Source: Actinoplanes italicus (GTDB lineage Bacteria; Actinomycetota; Actinomycetes; Mycobacteriales; Micromonosporaceae). From it: a DNA stretch of 64,000 bases. A program made the position numbers and the translations under genes. Below the pieces are notes generated by a model. That model made no database searches. It worked only from the letters and a program-made list of their open reading frames with translations, and was not told the DNA's origin. This document shows positions 1 to 8,582 of the stretch, piece by piece. The stretch covers positions 150,853-214,852 of the forward strand of contig NZ_PVMZ01000022.1 of the NCBI RefSeq assembly GCF_003001815.1, given 5' to 3'. The first letter of the stretch is position 1; every line of letters starts with the position of its first letter.

Positions 1-17
1 CGTACGGCAAATGGCTC

Positions 18-482
18 TCAGCCGCGCCGTTCCCATCGGCTCCCGTGCCGGTCGTCTCGCGCGGTCATGGTGCGGACGGCGTCGTCCACCACCGCGGTGA
101 CGCGCTCCGATGTCACCGTCCAGCCCGGGACGATCAGGCTGGGCCAGAACAGGTAGTTGGAGATCATTCCAAGGAACTGCGTGGCGGCCATCTCGGGGTC
201 CGCGATATCCGCGGTCCCCGCGTCGCGTTCAGCCACGAGGTAGGTCCGAACCGTCTCGAAGTACGGCTGCTTGCCCTCTGCGAAGTGCGTCTTGGTCAGT
301 TCCGGGAAGCGGGGCAGCTCGGCGATGACGATGCGGAACAGATCCACCATCCCCGGCCGGCCCAACAGCGCCGCACAGTGCCGCCCGAGTCCGGTCAAGC
401 CGGCCGCGAGGTCACCCGCGGACGGCTCGCACCTGCCGCCGGAGATCCGGCGAGCCATCGAGATCACGCCCGCGGCCGACAC
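18..482 (-). pseudogene. TetR-family regulator, C-terminal domain only (N-terminus lost)
   Basis: The 154-residue product matches only the ligand-binding half of TetR regulators of the AefR-like C-terminal type: the stretch around FRIVIAELPRFPELT is the typical helix, followed by further helices to the end. The roughly 65-residue N-terminal helix-turn-helix is absent, and no minus-strand frame upstream supplies it because that DNA is the coding strand of a sigma factor remnant. The open frame begins at a GTG codon, but this is probably not a real start. Without the DNA-binding domain it cannot act as a repressor. Seen: missing HTH. Inferred: truncation by deletion. Confidence 0.7.
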
Positions 483-550
483 GGTAGGCGGACTGGGCAG
501 ACAGCAGACTGATGCGCATCCATTTCGACTGAGGCGTCGAAAAACATCCC

Positions 551-847
551 GTGCGGCGCCGCCGGCCGTGGCGTCGGGAACAGTCGTGGGATCGGGTGCC
601 CGACGTGCGGGTCGACAGCGTGGACGGGCCGGTCACCCAGCGAGCGGCGATGCTGTCCGCGCTGAGCGCGCTGACATCCCGGCAGAGGGCGGTCATCGTC
701 CTGCGGTTCTTCTGCGACCTGTCGGTCGAACAGGCGGCCGTCGAGCTGAATTGCACGGCGGGCACGGTCAAGAGCCAAACCTCGAAAGCACTGCAGGCGA
801 TGCGTACGGCGATGACAGGCGAGGAGGCGGAGGTCCACCGTGGATGA
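551..847 (+). pseudogene. SigE-family ECF sigma factor, region 4 remnant
   Basis: The 98-residue frame contains sigma region 4 (SALTSRQRAVIVLRFF, then the helix-turn-helix ending in GTVKSQTSKAL), as in the short SigE-family ECF factors of actinomycetes, which are usually about 165-180 residues. Region 2, needed for core binding and -10 recognition, is missing. Homology starts near the VRRRRPW segment around position 545 and nothing sigma-like lies upstream. It is followed with an 8-bp overlap by the remains of its membrane partner gene. Non-functional as a sigma factor. Confidence 0.75.
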
Positions 848-1402
848 CCTGACAACCCTGCTGCGTACGGCGAGCGACGACGCGCCGCCGACCCGCATTC
901 GTCGCTTCCCTCGTACCTCCCGGATCGGAACCTGCCGCCGTCAGCCGAGGCACCCGAAGCCGCCGTCCAGCGGCTGACCGCGGCGTTGCCCGGACTGGTG
1001 CCGTCCGGTGCCAGGCCGTTCCATCCGGACCGGTGCTCGCGGGTGGAGTTCTACTACGAACGGAAGTCAGCCGACTACCGGATGACCGCACGGGTAGGCA
1101 CCGGCCGGGGCGAGTATTCGCTGGCCGTGGGGCTGAGCATCGCCGGGCCGGCCATCACCGCGCACTGCCTCAACGGTGCAGGCGAGGACTGCACCCGCAC
1201 CGACGTTCCGGGTGGCTCGGTGGCGATGGCGGACCTGGTGCGCCTCGGCAGCTCGCCCACTGACTGGCAACGCAGCGTCACGGTGTTCCGGCCGGACAAG
1301 ACGGTCGCGCTGCTCGTGGTGATCGGACGCCGCGACGCCCTGCCCAGCCCCGCACAGCTGACCGCCATCGGCGCCGCCCCCGCTCTGACCCTGCACCCCT
1401 GA
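840..1402 (+). pseudogene. Broken partner gene of the SigE-family sigma factor
   Basis: A GTG at 840 overlaps the sigma stop and opens VDDLTTLLRTASDDAPP, the N-terminus typical of the membrane-anchored proteins encoded directly after SigE-family sigma genes. This frame stops after about 45 residues. A second frame (about 986-1402) carries an extracytoplasmic-looking C-terminal domain with two cysteines (HCLNGAGEDC) and ends in a normal stop. The arginine-rich/transmembrane middle is missing and the two halves are in different frames, so the gene is disrupted by at least one deletion or frameshift. Confidence 0.55.
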
Positions 1403-1473
1403 CCCTCGCCCGCTTCCGTACCCGCAATCTGTCGTGGAGTTTCTTGTCGTACCGTCATGCCACACTCCCGCCC

Positions 1474-1877
1474 ATGATTCAGATCGTCATGGGGGCGTTG
1501 ATTCGCGAAGGTCGGATCCTGCTCGTGCACCGAAGTCCGGCCCGTCCTGTCTACCCGGACATGTGGGGCTTGGGCGGGGCCACATGGAGCCGGGCGAGAC
1601 AGAGCTGGCCGCGCTCGCCAGGGAGCTGGACGAGGAACTGGACGTGCGGATAGAGCCAGGCTCGGCGATGCACCTGTGCCGGCTGCAGGTGGGCCGCGGA
1701 GAGGAATCCGTGCACTTCAGCGCCTGGATTGTGCGGGACTGGGAGGGGACACCGACGAACGCCGCCCCCGAAGAACACGACGAGATCCGCTGGTTCCGGT
1801 CCGAGGAGCTACCTCCGCTCACCCACGAACCCGTACGTACGGCGGTGATGGAGGCGATGCGGGGTGCCCGCGCCTGA
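1474..1877 (+). pseudogene. NUDIX hydrolase, single frameshift
   Basis: Starting at ATG 1474 the first frame reads MIQIVMGALIREGRILLVHR up to WGLGG, and the following +1 frame continues GHMEPGETELAALARELDEE, the NUDIX box (GX5EX7REUXEE), then runs to the stop at 1877. The switch lies in a G-rich run at about 1571-1580, where adding one G restores a continuous gene of about 134 residues. Family members hydrolyse nucleoside diphosphates linked to another moiety; the substrate here is unknown. It is either a true frameshift or a base miscalled in a homopolymer. Confidence 0.7.
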
Positions 1878-2100
1878 ACCACACGCTCAGGACCACCGCT
1901 GTCGACGCCCTCGACGCAGGCGTGACCAGCATCGAGGCGTCGCGGCCTCAAGACCCGCGGCCACCCACCCAGTCGTGCGCGGTTGTCACCTGCCTTGCGG
2001 CTGCAGGTCATCAAGGTGCCCGAGGAAGTGCAGCCGCGAGCGCCGCAGGGGCGCAGAACGCGATCGAAGCCGGCCGTCGGCAGTCAGCTGACAGATAGCT
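1878..2100. other. Intergenic stretch without a recognised gene
   Basis: Between the NUDIX remnant and the PepSY gene no convincing gene was found. The right part holds the ECF-type promoter motif listed separately, so 2130-2255 would be a long 5' leader of the PepSY transcript. Confidence 0.4.
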
Positions 2101-2128
2101 GGGAACTTTCCGGGGCTGTGCGACGACT
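2101..2128 (+). promoter_or_regulatory. ECF-type promoter-like motif upstream of the PepSY gene
   Basis: GGGAAC (2101-2106), 12 nt, then TGCGACGACT (2119-2128). The same two blocks with exactly the same spacing occur at 6362-6389 upstream of the ECF sigma gene. GGAAC is a classic ECF -35 element. The match suggests that the PepSY gene belongs to the regulon of the neighbouring sigma factor. Confidence 0.55.
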
Positions 2129-2255
2129 ACTGCGATGACCTGCACAACGTGGTGCCGGTCACTCGACGTCACTGCCGGGGAGCCGGCACGTCGACTGTTA
2201 CCCCCGGATGCCGGCGCACCCAGCGCGCCGCCGACACCCCTCACGAGGACAGCCG

Positions 2256-3725
2256 ATGGCCATCACCCCCGAAGTCACCGAGCCGGCGCCGCCGGTCGAG
2301 GCCGCGGCCGCGGCACGCCGGCCGGCGAACGCCCGTAGTTTCGGTCCGCTGCTGCTGCGCCTGCACTTCTACGCCGGCATCCTGGTCGCCCCGTTCATCC
2401 TGATCGCGGCGACGACCGGGTTCCTGTTCACCCTGGTCCCCACCCTGGACAAGGTCGTCTACTCGACCGAGCTGGTCGTCGACAACCCGGGCGACACGAC
2501 GGTGCCGGTGTCGCAGCAGGTGGAGGCCGCTCGCGCCACCCATCCCGAGGGCGACTTCATCGGCGTACGGGTCGGTGAAGGCGACGCGACCACACAGGTG
2601 GACTTCACGTCGCCGGACCTCAGCGAGGAGTCCGAGCTGGTCCACACCGTGTACGTCGACCCGTACACGGCGAGGGTGACCGGGCAGCTGACCACGTGGT
2701 GGACGGCGACGCCCCTGAACACGTGGCTGGACACGTTCCACCGTGACCTGCACCTGGGCAAGACCGGCGAGCTGTACTCGGAGCTCGCCGCGAGCTGGCT
2801 GTGGGTGCTGGCGCTGGGTGGTGTGGTCCTGTGGTGGCGGCGTCAGCGCGGCAACCGCACCGCCCGCCGTCTGCTCGCCCCGGAGCTGGCCGCGAAGAAG
2901 GGCGTGCGCCGCAGCCGCAGCTGGCATGCCGCCACCGGCATCTGGCTCTCCGTCGGGCTGCTGATCCTGTCGGCGACCGGCCTGACCTGGTCCGGCTACG
3001 CGGGCGCCAACTTCGGTGCCGCGCTGGACGCGATGAAGGGCAACCGGCCGTACGTGACGACCGAGATCGGCGCGGCGGCGGCCCCGGCCGAGGGCGGCGG
3101 GCACCACAGCGAGGGTGGTGCGGCGCCGGAGACTCCCATCGACCCGGCCGCCGTCGACACCGTCCTGAACGGGGCACGTACCGCCGGGATCGACGGGCCG
3201 GTGCAGATCACCCCGCCCGCCGACAGTGCGAGCGCGTGGAGTGTCACCGAGACCGACAACGTGTGGCCGGTCCGCTTCGACAGCGTCGCCGTCGACACGA
3301 CCGGCAAGGTCACCGACCAGGTGAGCTTCGCGGACTGGCCGCTGCTGGCGAAATTGACCTCGTGGGGCGTACAGGCGCACATGGGTCTGCTCTTCGGCCT
3401 TTTCAACCAGATCATCCTGGCCCTGCTCGCCATCGGGCTGATCAGCGTGATCGTGTGGGGTTACCGGATGTGGTGGCAGCGGCGCCCCACCCGCGTCGGC
3501 CGTCGTGCCCTCGCCGGTGCCCCGCCGGCCCGTGGCGCCTGGCAGCAGCTGCCGGCCTGGGGCATCGTCGTCGGTGTGCCGGTCGTGTTCGCGATCGCGT
3601 GGGCGCTGCCGCTGCTCGGCATCCCGCTGCTGGCGTTCCTCGTCTTCGATCTGCTGCTCGGCGTGGTCCGGAGGAACCGGAAGCGGCCGGAGGTGCCGGT
3701 CTCGCCCGCGCCTGCCGGAAGCTGA
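2256..3725 (+). CDS. PepSY-associated transmembrane protein
   Basis: A 489-residue membrane protein of the PepSY_TM family. ATG 2256 is preceded by GAGGAC at a good distance. The N-terminal tail is Pro/Ala-rich. The first membrane segment includes LHFYAGILVAPFILIAATTG, followed by a PepSY-type periplasmic loop, the TFHRDLHLG motif, then a further helix (WLWVLALGGVVLWW), a helix near residue 235, a histidine-containing external stretch (GGGHHSEGG) and two C-terminal helices. Relatives are linked to iron, heme or copper handling and to ferric reductase-like functions; the exact reaction is not established. The upstream promoter motif and the CopC/DyP/PCuAC neighbours point to envelope metal homeostasis. 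Confidence 0.85.
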   Translation: MAITPEVTEPAPPVEAAAAARRPANARSFGPLLLRLHFYAGILVAPFILIAATTGFLFTLVPTLDKVVYSTELVVDNPGDTTVPVSQQVEAARATHPEGDFIGVRVGEGDATTQVDFTSPDLSEESELVHTVYVDPYTARVTGQLTTWWTATPLNTWLDTFHRDLHLGKTGELYSELAASWLWVLALGGVVLWWRRQRGNRTARRLLAPELAAKKGVRRSRSWHAATGIWLSVGLLILSATGLTWSGYAGANFGAALDAMKGNRPYVTTEIGAAAAPAEGGGHHSEGGAAPETPIDPAAVDTVLNGARTAGIDGPVQITPPADSASAWSVTETDNVWPVRFDSVAVDTTGKVTDQVSFADWPLLAKLTSWGVQAHMGLLFGLFNQIILALLAIGLISVIVWGYRMWWQRRPTRVGRRALAGAPPARGAWQQLPAWGIVVGVPVVFAIAWALPLLGIPLLAFLVFDLLLGVVRRNRKRPEVPVSPAPAGS

Positions 3726-3726
3726 T

Positions 3727-3768
3727 CCGGAACGCCCGGCCCCTCGACGACGGGGCCGGGTGTTCCGG
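3727..3768. terminator. Rho-independent-type hairpin after the PepSY gene
   Basis: CCGGAAC-g-CCCGGCCCC (3727-3743) pairs with GGGGCCGGG-t-GTTCCGG (3752-3768), with one G/T mismatch and an 8-nt loop. It begins one base after the PepSY stop codon. There is no long T tract, as is common in high-GC actinomycetes. Confidence 0.75.
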
Positions 3769-3892
3769 CTTCACGCACCGGCCAGGATCGCCAGCAGGAC
3801 ACCGGGAAACCGCCGTTACACCTCGGTCGGCCGCACCGGCTCGCCGAGGGCTTCGAGCATCGAGCGCTGCTTTCTCCGGCGCGGCGGTGCGT

Positions 3893-4435
3893 TCAGTTCC
3901 CGGCCTGCGGTGACGAGCGTCGCCGGCCGGACAGGTACAGCCCGGCGCCGAGAGCTGCCAGCAGGACGGTCCCGGCACCGACGCCGATCAGCGGACCGTT
4001 GGATCCGCCGTCCTCGCCGCCGGACGCCGGTGCGGCAGCCGCGGACGGCGGCGCCGGGACGGCGGGAGGCAGGTTCGGGTCGGCGAGAGTGAACGGGTAG
4101 GAGCCCTGCACGGTGTGGCCGTCGACCGACACCACCCGGTACGCCACCGTGTACGTGCCGTTGCTCCACGTCCCGGTCAGCGTGAGCGTGACGCGCTTGT
4201 CGTCGACCACTGCCGGGGAGGCCGCGACCCGCTGTCGTGCCGGGTCACTGACGACGATCGTGGTGAAGTCCGGTCTGAGGCGCTCGTTGAAACCCAGCGT
4301 CACGGCGGCCGGTGCCACGGTGAGGGTGAGATCCTTCGCGGGGTCGGCGAACATGAGCTGAGCGTGGGCCCACGCCGGGGTGCCCGGCGCCGTGACCGCG
4401 AGCACCGCCGCGATCACGGCGGCCAGGCGTTTCAC
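3893..4435 (-). CDS. CopC-domain copper resistance protein
   Basis: A 180-residue exported protein with a cleavable signal peptide ending AWA/HAQ, so the mature protein starts with the His that binds Cu(II) in CopC proteins. The second conserved His lies in the VDGHTVQGSYPF motif. After the immunoglobulin-like CopC domain come a Pro/Ala linker and a C-terminal transmembrane helix (about residues 148-168) with an arginine-rich end, which anchors it to the membrane outer face. The GTG start at 4435 overlaps the peroxidase stop by 4 bp (GTGA), implying translational coupling. No CopD domain is fused or adjacent. Confidence 0.9.
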   Translation of the reverse strand: MKRLAAVIAAVLAVTAPGTPAWAHAQLMFADPAKDLTLTVAPAAVTLGFNERLRPDFTTIVVSDPARQRVAASPAVVDDKRVTLTLTGTWSNGTYTVAYRVVSVDGHTVQGSYPFTLADPNLPPAVPAPPSAAAAPASGGEDGGSNGPLIGVGAGTVLLAALGAGLYLSGRRRSSPQAGN

Positions 4436-5589
4436 GCCAGCACCTGCTCGCCGATCCAGCCATCCTCGGCGCAGCCGGGCGGGACCGCGAAGACAGCCGA
4501 CCCGATCGGCGTGATCCATTCGTTGAGCAGGTCCTTCTCAGCGAGACGTTTCTGGATGGGCACGAACTGCTCGACGATGTCACGCTGATACGCCGCGAAG
4601 ATGAGCCCGCAGTCCGGAACGCCGGAGGCATCCGGAACACCGTCATAGTTGTACGGCCGTCGCAGGATCTTCAGACGCGGATCTTCGACACGGGCGCGGG
4701 TGACGTGCGAGAAGTCCGGAATCTTCGGCAGGCCGGTCTCGTCCAGGACGGCGAAGTCGGGCCTGTCGTGCTCGAGCGTGCCGCTCAGCGGCGCCCCGGA
4801 CTCCATGCGCCGGCCGACGGCAAGCTCCTTGTCGGTGACCGACAGTTTGTCCCAGGTCTCCATCTCCGCGCGGACCCGGCGCACCACGAGCGTGCTGGAG
4901 CCGTCCGGGTTCCACACCGCCGGGTCGATCTCGCCGCCACGCGGATTGGCGGTACCGTCCAGCTGGCCCATCACGTTGCGCTGGGTGTGCTCGGGCGACT
5001 GCACTCCCGGGCTGCGCCGGAATCCCTGCTGCACCCAGCGCACGGCGGCGAACGGCCGGGCATCCTTGATCATCATGCGCTGGGTGTGCGCGACCGTGAG
5101 CGGGTCGTCGGCGCAGATCTGCAGCAGCAGATCACCGCCGGACCAGCGGGACTGCAGCCGGTCGATCGAGAACTTCGGCAGGTCGGCGACCGGGGACGGC
5201 AGGCGTGCCGCCCGGTAGAGGCCGGGACCGAATCCGAACGTGACGGTCAGCCGGGCCGGCAGGACGGCCAGGGTCGCGTCGGTGTCGCCCAGGGCCGGGA
5301 CGCCCTGAGTGAGACGGGCAGCGTCGTCGGTGAGCAGGCGCATCATCCGGCCCAGCGCGGCGCGGTCGGCGCCGGGCGCCAGGGTGAAAGCGGCGAACGC
5401 GGCGTGCGCGGGCGGATCCTGGGCCACACCGGCCTGCCGCGGACCGTGGAACGCGACGGTGGCCGTGCCGGTGTCGTCGGCTGCGGTGGCGGCGGTGGCC
5501 GGTGCGGCGGCGGCGACCTGGCCGAGGCCGGCGGCCGCACCGCCGGTGAGCAGGCCGCGCCTGCTCACCGAAGGTGGCTTGAGTGTCAC
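4432..5589 (-). CDS. Tat-exported DyP-type heme peroxidase
   Basis: A 385-residue protein starting at GTG 5589, overlapping the PCuAC stop by 4 bp (GTGA). The N-terminus has a twin-arginine signal (SRRGLLTGG, Arg10-Arg11), so it should be exported folded with heme. The GQLDGTANPR segment is the GXXDG motif of dye-decolourising peroxidases, and the His in DFSHVTRARVEDPR is the likely proximal heme ligand. EfeB, a family member, sits in iron uptake operons; the partners here are copper proteins and a PepSY protein. The Tat signal, DyP motifs and family length all agree. Confidence 0.9.
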   Translation of the reverse strand: MTLKPPSVSRRGLLTGGAAAGLGQVAAAAPATAATAADDTGTATVAFHGPRQAGVAQDPPAHAAFAAFTLAPGADRAALGRMMRLLTDDAARLTQGVPALGDTDATLAVLPARLTVTFGFGPGLYRAARLPSPVADLPKFSIDRLQSRWSGGDLLLQICADDPLTVAHTQRMMIKDARPFAAVRWVQQGFRRSPGVQSPEHTQRNVMGQLDGTANPRGGEIDPAVWNPDGSSTLVVRRVRAEMETWDKLSVTDKELAVGRRMESGAPLSGTLEHDRPDFAVLDETGLPKIPDFSHVTRARVEDPRLKILRRPYNYDGVPDASGVPDCGLIFAAYQRDIVEQFVPIQKRLAEKDLLNEWITPIGSAVFAVPPGCAEDGWIGEQVLA

Positions 5590-6176
5590 GGCGCCATGCT
5601 GCCCATCGGCATGCCGGACGGCGAGCCGTGGCCGGGCGCGTAGCTCTCCTCGGCTCCCGCGAAGGGCTTGGCGATCGCGGCGAACGGCACGGTCGTACCG
5701 TCGGCGAGTTTGAGGGTGAAGGTCACCTCGTCGCCGGCCTTGATCTCCGCGGCCGGCTTCATCAGCATCAGGTGGTCGCCGCCCGGAGCCAGTTCGTGGC
5801 TGCCGCCGGCCTTGATGACGAAGCCGCCCTTCTTCTCCTGCATGACCATCTTGCCGTCCTGCATGGCCATCTCGTGCAGCTCCATCGGGGAGGCCGGCGA
5901 CTCGACCCCGGTCACCGTGATGTCGGCGGCGGTGGCGTTGACCAGCGTCCCGAACGCCGCCGTCATCTCGCCTGCCGGGGCGGCCTTGACCCACGGATCC
6001 TTGATCGTCAACACGGACGCCGCAGCCGAGGGGGCCTGGCTCGGCGTCGTGCCCCCGCCGGCGGCGGTCTTTTCTTCGCCGCCGCATCCGGCCAGCGAGC
6101 CGGCGGTCAGGAGGCCGGCCAGCACGACCGACGCGACAGTGCGCCGCCGGGAACCGGAGAGGAAGGTGAGTCGCAT
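5586..6176 (-). CDS. PCuAC-type periplasmic copper chaperone lipoprotein
   Basis: A 196-residue lipoprotein: ATG 6176, a signal peptide ending in the lipobox LAGC and a low-complexity linker, then the PCuAC (DUF461) domain. The copper ligands H(M)X10MX21HXM are visible as MELHEMAMQDGKM and later GGDHLMLM. A Met/Gly/His-rich C-terminal tail (SPSGMPMGSMAP) may add copper-binding capacity. Family members hold Cu(I) outside the membrane for delivery to cytochrome oxidase or other proteins. It is the first gene of the PCuAC-DyP-CopC operon and divergent from the sigma factor. Confidence 0.9.
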   Translation of the reverse strand: MRLTFLSGSRRRTVASVVLAGLLTAGSLAGCGGEEKTAAGGGTTPSQAPSAAASVLTIKDPWVKAAPAGEMTAAFGTLVNATAADITVTGVESPASPMELHEMAMQDGKMVMQEKKGGFVIKAGGSHELAPGGDHLMLMKPAAEIKAGDEVTFTLKLADGTTVPFAAIAKPFAGAEESYAPGHGSPSGMPMGSMAP

Positions 6177-6361
6177 GATGCCCGTTTCGTTGAAGGGTGT
6201 TTGTTCATTGGTGCGGCGCCGGGCCCCGGCCAGTTCCCGGCAAGACCGAAAATCTTCATCGGCGTCGCCGCGCGAGGGTGAGCACCAGCGCGAAACCGGC
6301 CGCCGGCAGCCCGTGCGTGGCGAGCCGGTCGTTGTGATCTTCTTTATGGCGAGCACGTTCC

Positions 6362-6389
6362 GGGAACCGCAGCGGCCGGTGCGACGACT
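6362..6389 (+). promoter_or_regulatory. ECF-type promoter-like motif upstream of the sigma gene
   Basis: GGGAAC (6362-6367), 12 nt, TGCGACGACT (6380-6389), about 60 nt before the sigma start codon. It is identical in both blocks and spacing to 2101-2128, suggesting autoregulation. On the opposite strand a GGGAAC also occurs at 6233-6238 in front of the copper operon, but its second block is only a weak match. Confidence 0.55.
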
Positions 6390-6450
6390 GTTACGACGTG
6401 CCATTCAAAGAGACGGGCCGTACGCGAACACGCGCAGCGCTGGTGGTCGC

Positions 6451-7014
6451 ATGGTGACCGCCGATGTTCTCGCTTCGCTGGTCGACGACGCCGTCCGGGG
6501 AAGCAGTCAGGCGATCACCGCGCTCGTGCACGCCACCCGGCGTGACCTGATGCGCTTTCTCACCACGCTGGCGCCGGCCGGTGACGTGGAGGATCTGGTC
6601 CAGGAGACCTACATGCGCATGTTCCGTGCGCTGCCCGGGTTCGCCGGACGGTCCTCGGTACGCACGTGGCTGTTCGCCATCGCCCGCCGGGTCGCCGCCG
6701 ACCACGCCCGATACACCTCCCGGCGGCCGCGCCCGGCGGCCCTGCCCGACTGGGAAGCCGCTGCGGAGTCGGCCTTCCGTCCGGGTAGTCCTCGATTCGA
6801 GGAGCAGCAGGCGCTCACCGATCTGATCGGATCCCTGTCGCCGGAACGGCGGGACGCCTTCGTGCTGACACAGATCGCGCATCTGTCGTACGCCGAGGCC
6901 GCCGAGGTGATCGGCTGCCCGATCGGGACGGTCCGTTCCCGGGTCGCGCGCGCCCGCGACGATCTGATCATCGCGATGAGCGACGGGCAGTCCGGCCGCA
7001 CCGTGGCCGGATGA
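6451..7014 (+). CDS. ECF sigma-70 factor
   Basis: A 187-residue sigma factor. Region 2 is in the first half (DVEDLVQETYMRMFRALPGF, then VRTWLFAIARRVAADHAR) and region 4 near the end (LSYAEAAEVIGCPIGTVRSR). ATG 6451 was chosen because it opens directly before region 2 and follows the promoter-like motif by a short leader. There is no anti-sigma gene beside it. The divergent PCuAC-DyP-CopC operon and the shared promoter motif at the PepSY gene suggest it controls an envelope metal regulon, resembling SigC-like factors linked to copper genes; that link is inference. Confidence 0.85.
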   Translation: MVTADVLASLVDDAVRGSSQAITALVHATRRDLMRFLTTLAPAGDVEDLVQETYMRMFRALPGFAGRSSVRTWLFAIARRVAADHARYTSRRPRPAALPDWEAAAESAFRPGSPRFEEQQALTDLIGSLSPERRDAFVLTQIAHLSYAEAAEVIGCPIGTVRSRVARARDDLIIAMSDGQSGRTVAG

Positions 7015-7072
7015 CCTCGGGAGCGAGACCTGCGGCGGCCCTTCCTGGCCGAGTCGACGTCAGCGGTGTCGT

Positions 7073-8239
7073 CTACCCCTGCGGCCGCTGCGGGCTTGTG
7101 GACGAAGCCGCACAGTCATCGCAGGCCGGCAGCGTGAGGCAGGCGGTGAACCCCTCGTCTGGTGTGCTGGCCAGCTCCAGCGCTCCGCCGTGGGATTCGG
7201 CGATGCCCCGGCTCACCGACAGGCCCAGGCCCAGGCCGGGGATCTGGGCGTCCCGGGCGTGGGCGCCGCGCATGAACGGTGTGCCGAGCATGGCGAGTTC
7301 ATCCTGGTCGACTCCCGGCCCACCGTCGCGGACGGTGACGGCTGGCGACGGCCCGGCGCTGACCGTGACGGCGACCGGCTGGTCGCCGTCGCTGAATCGC
7401 AGCGCGTTGCTCAGCAGGTGCTCGACCGCGATCTGAACGAGGCGGGCATCCGCCCTCACCGGAACCGGGCTTGCCGGAACACATACCTGCAGACGGTCGT
7501 CGGGATCCCCCACGGCGGCGGCCGCACGTGACACGATGACGGAGAGGTCGATGGCCCGGCGCTCCCCGGTGAGCTTGTCCTGCTGCAGACTCGCCGCGTG
7601 CAGCAGGTTCTCCACCGTGCGGCACAGCCGATCGGTGTTGCGCCGGATCGCGTCGATGCGGCGCTCGAATCCGGGCGCGATCGCCTGGGGCATGTCGGTG
7701 AGGATCTCGACGGAGCCGACGATGTTGGCCAGCGGCGTACGGATCTCATGGGAGACCGCCAGGACGACATCGTCGTGGCCGGCAGCCGCCGGGAACGGCT
7801 GATGCGCTGCCCGGTGCCGCAGCCGGGTCTCCTCGTCGACACGATGAGCGATCGCGCCCAGCAGGCATCCGATCGCCTCGCCGTCGCGGCGCGGCACGTC
7901 GTCGAAGACGCAGAGTGCTCCCACGACCTGGCCTTCGTGATGCAGCGGCACCGCCGCCGCGAACCGCACATGCGCAACACCGGTGACGTCGTCGATCACG
8001 GTGTCCCGGCCGCCGGTCATCACGTGTTGCCATAGCGTCGCCGGGATCTCCGCGGGGTTGTCGATGCCGTGAGTGGCGATGACCTCGGCAACGGCCGCCA
8101 CGACGATGAGGGCCATCGGCGCCCGGCAGGCCCGCGAGACGAGGTCCAGCAGCTGCGGCACGTCCGACATGGCAGCCAGATATCGGCCCGCGGCTGCCCG
8201 CCGGGCACCGACCGGGCCGGGCACTGTCGTGACCGTCAT
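7073..8239 (-). CDS. Soluble GAF-domain sensor histidine kinase
   Basis: A 388-residue kinase without transmembrane segments. Residues about 25-140 form a GAF-type sensor domain (AAVPLHHEGQVVGALCVFDD). The H-box SHEIRTPLANI puts the phospho-accepting His at 164. The N-box (VEHLLSNALRFSDG) and G-box (GLGLGLSVSRGIAESHGG) mark an intact HATPase. No response regulator is adjacent, so it is an orphan kinase; the divergent neighbour is a chemoreceptor. ATG 8239 gives the best N-terminus. The signal sensed is unknown; GAF domains often bind small molecules or heme. Confidence 0.85.
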   Translation of the reverse strand: MTVTTVPGPVGARRAAAGRYLAAMSDVPQLLDLVSRACRAPMALIVVAAVAEVIATHGIDNPAEIPATLWQHVMTGGRDTVIDDVTGVAHVRFAAAVPLHHEGQVVGALCVFDDVPRRDGEAIGCLLGAIAHRVDEETRLRHRAAHQPFPAAAGHDDVVLAVSHEIRTPLANIVGSVEILTDMPQAIAPGFERRIDAIRRNTDRLCRTVENLLHAASLQQDKLTGERRAIDLSVIVSRAAAAVGDPDDRLQVCVPASPVPVRADARLVQIAVEHLLSNALRFSDGDQPVAVTVSAGPSPAVTVRDGGPGVDQDELAMLGTPFMRGAHARDAQIPGLGLGLSVSRGIAESHGGALELASTPDEGFTACLTLPACDDCAASSTSPQRPQG

Positions 8240-8582
8240 CCGGGTTCTCCTCCGCGCCTGCATTTCGCCGGGCAAACCGACGGTACAAACAATCGGCCCT
8301 TCACCAGGCGTTCTTACCCCGGTTCGCCGTTGTGGCCCGGGTGTGACGCCGGCGCATGCGCCGGGACCGCTTGCACCGGGCAGGCCTCGAGCCGACGACA
8401 CGGTCGGCAGGGCCATCCCCACCGGCCCGTTTCGACGAGATTTCCCATGCGCGGGCATGCCGCCGCTGATCGGCCTAGCCTCGGAACCATGGGCACCTCC
8501 GGCCACGTTCAGCTGCGCGAACCCGTCGCGACAGTCGTGGATCGGCGGGCAGCCCGCGCCGGTGCAGAGGAGGCCGTGCCGA
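8240..8582. other. Divergent promoter region between kinase and chemoreceptor genes
   Basis: This 343-bp stretch separates two divergently read genes and must hold both promoters. It is locally less GC-rich near 8270-8330. No clear palindrome, repeat or conserved coding frame was found. Confidence 0.4.
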
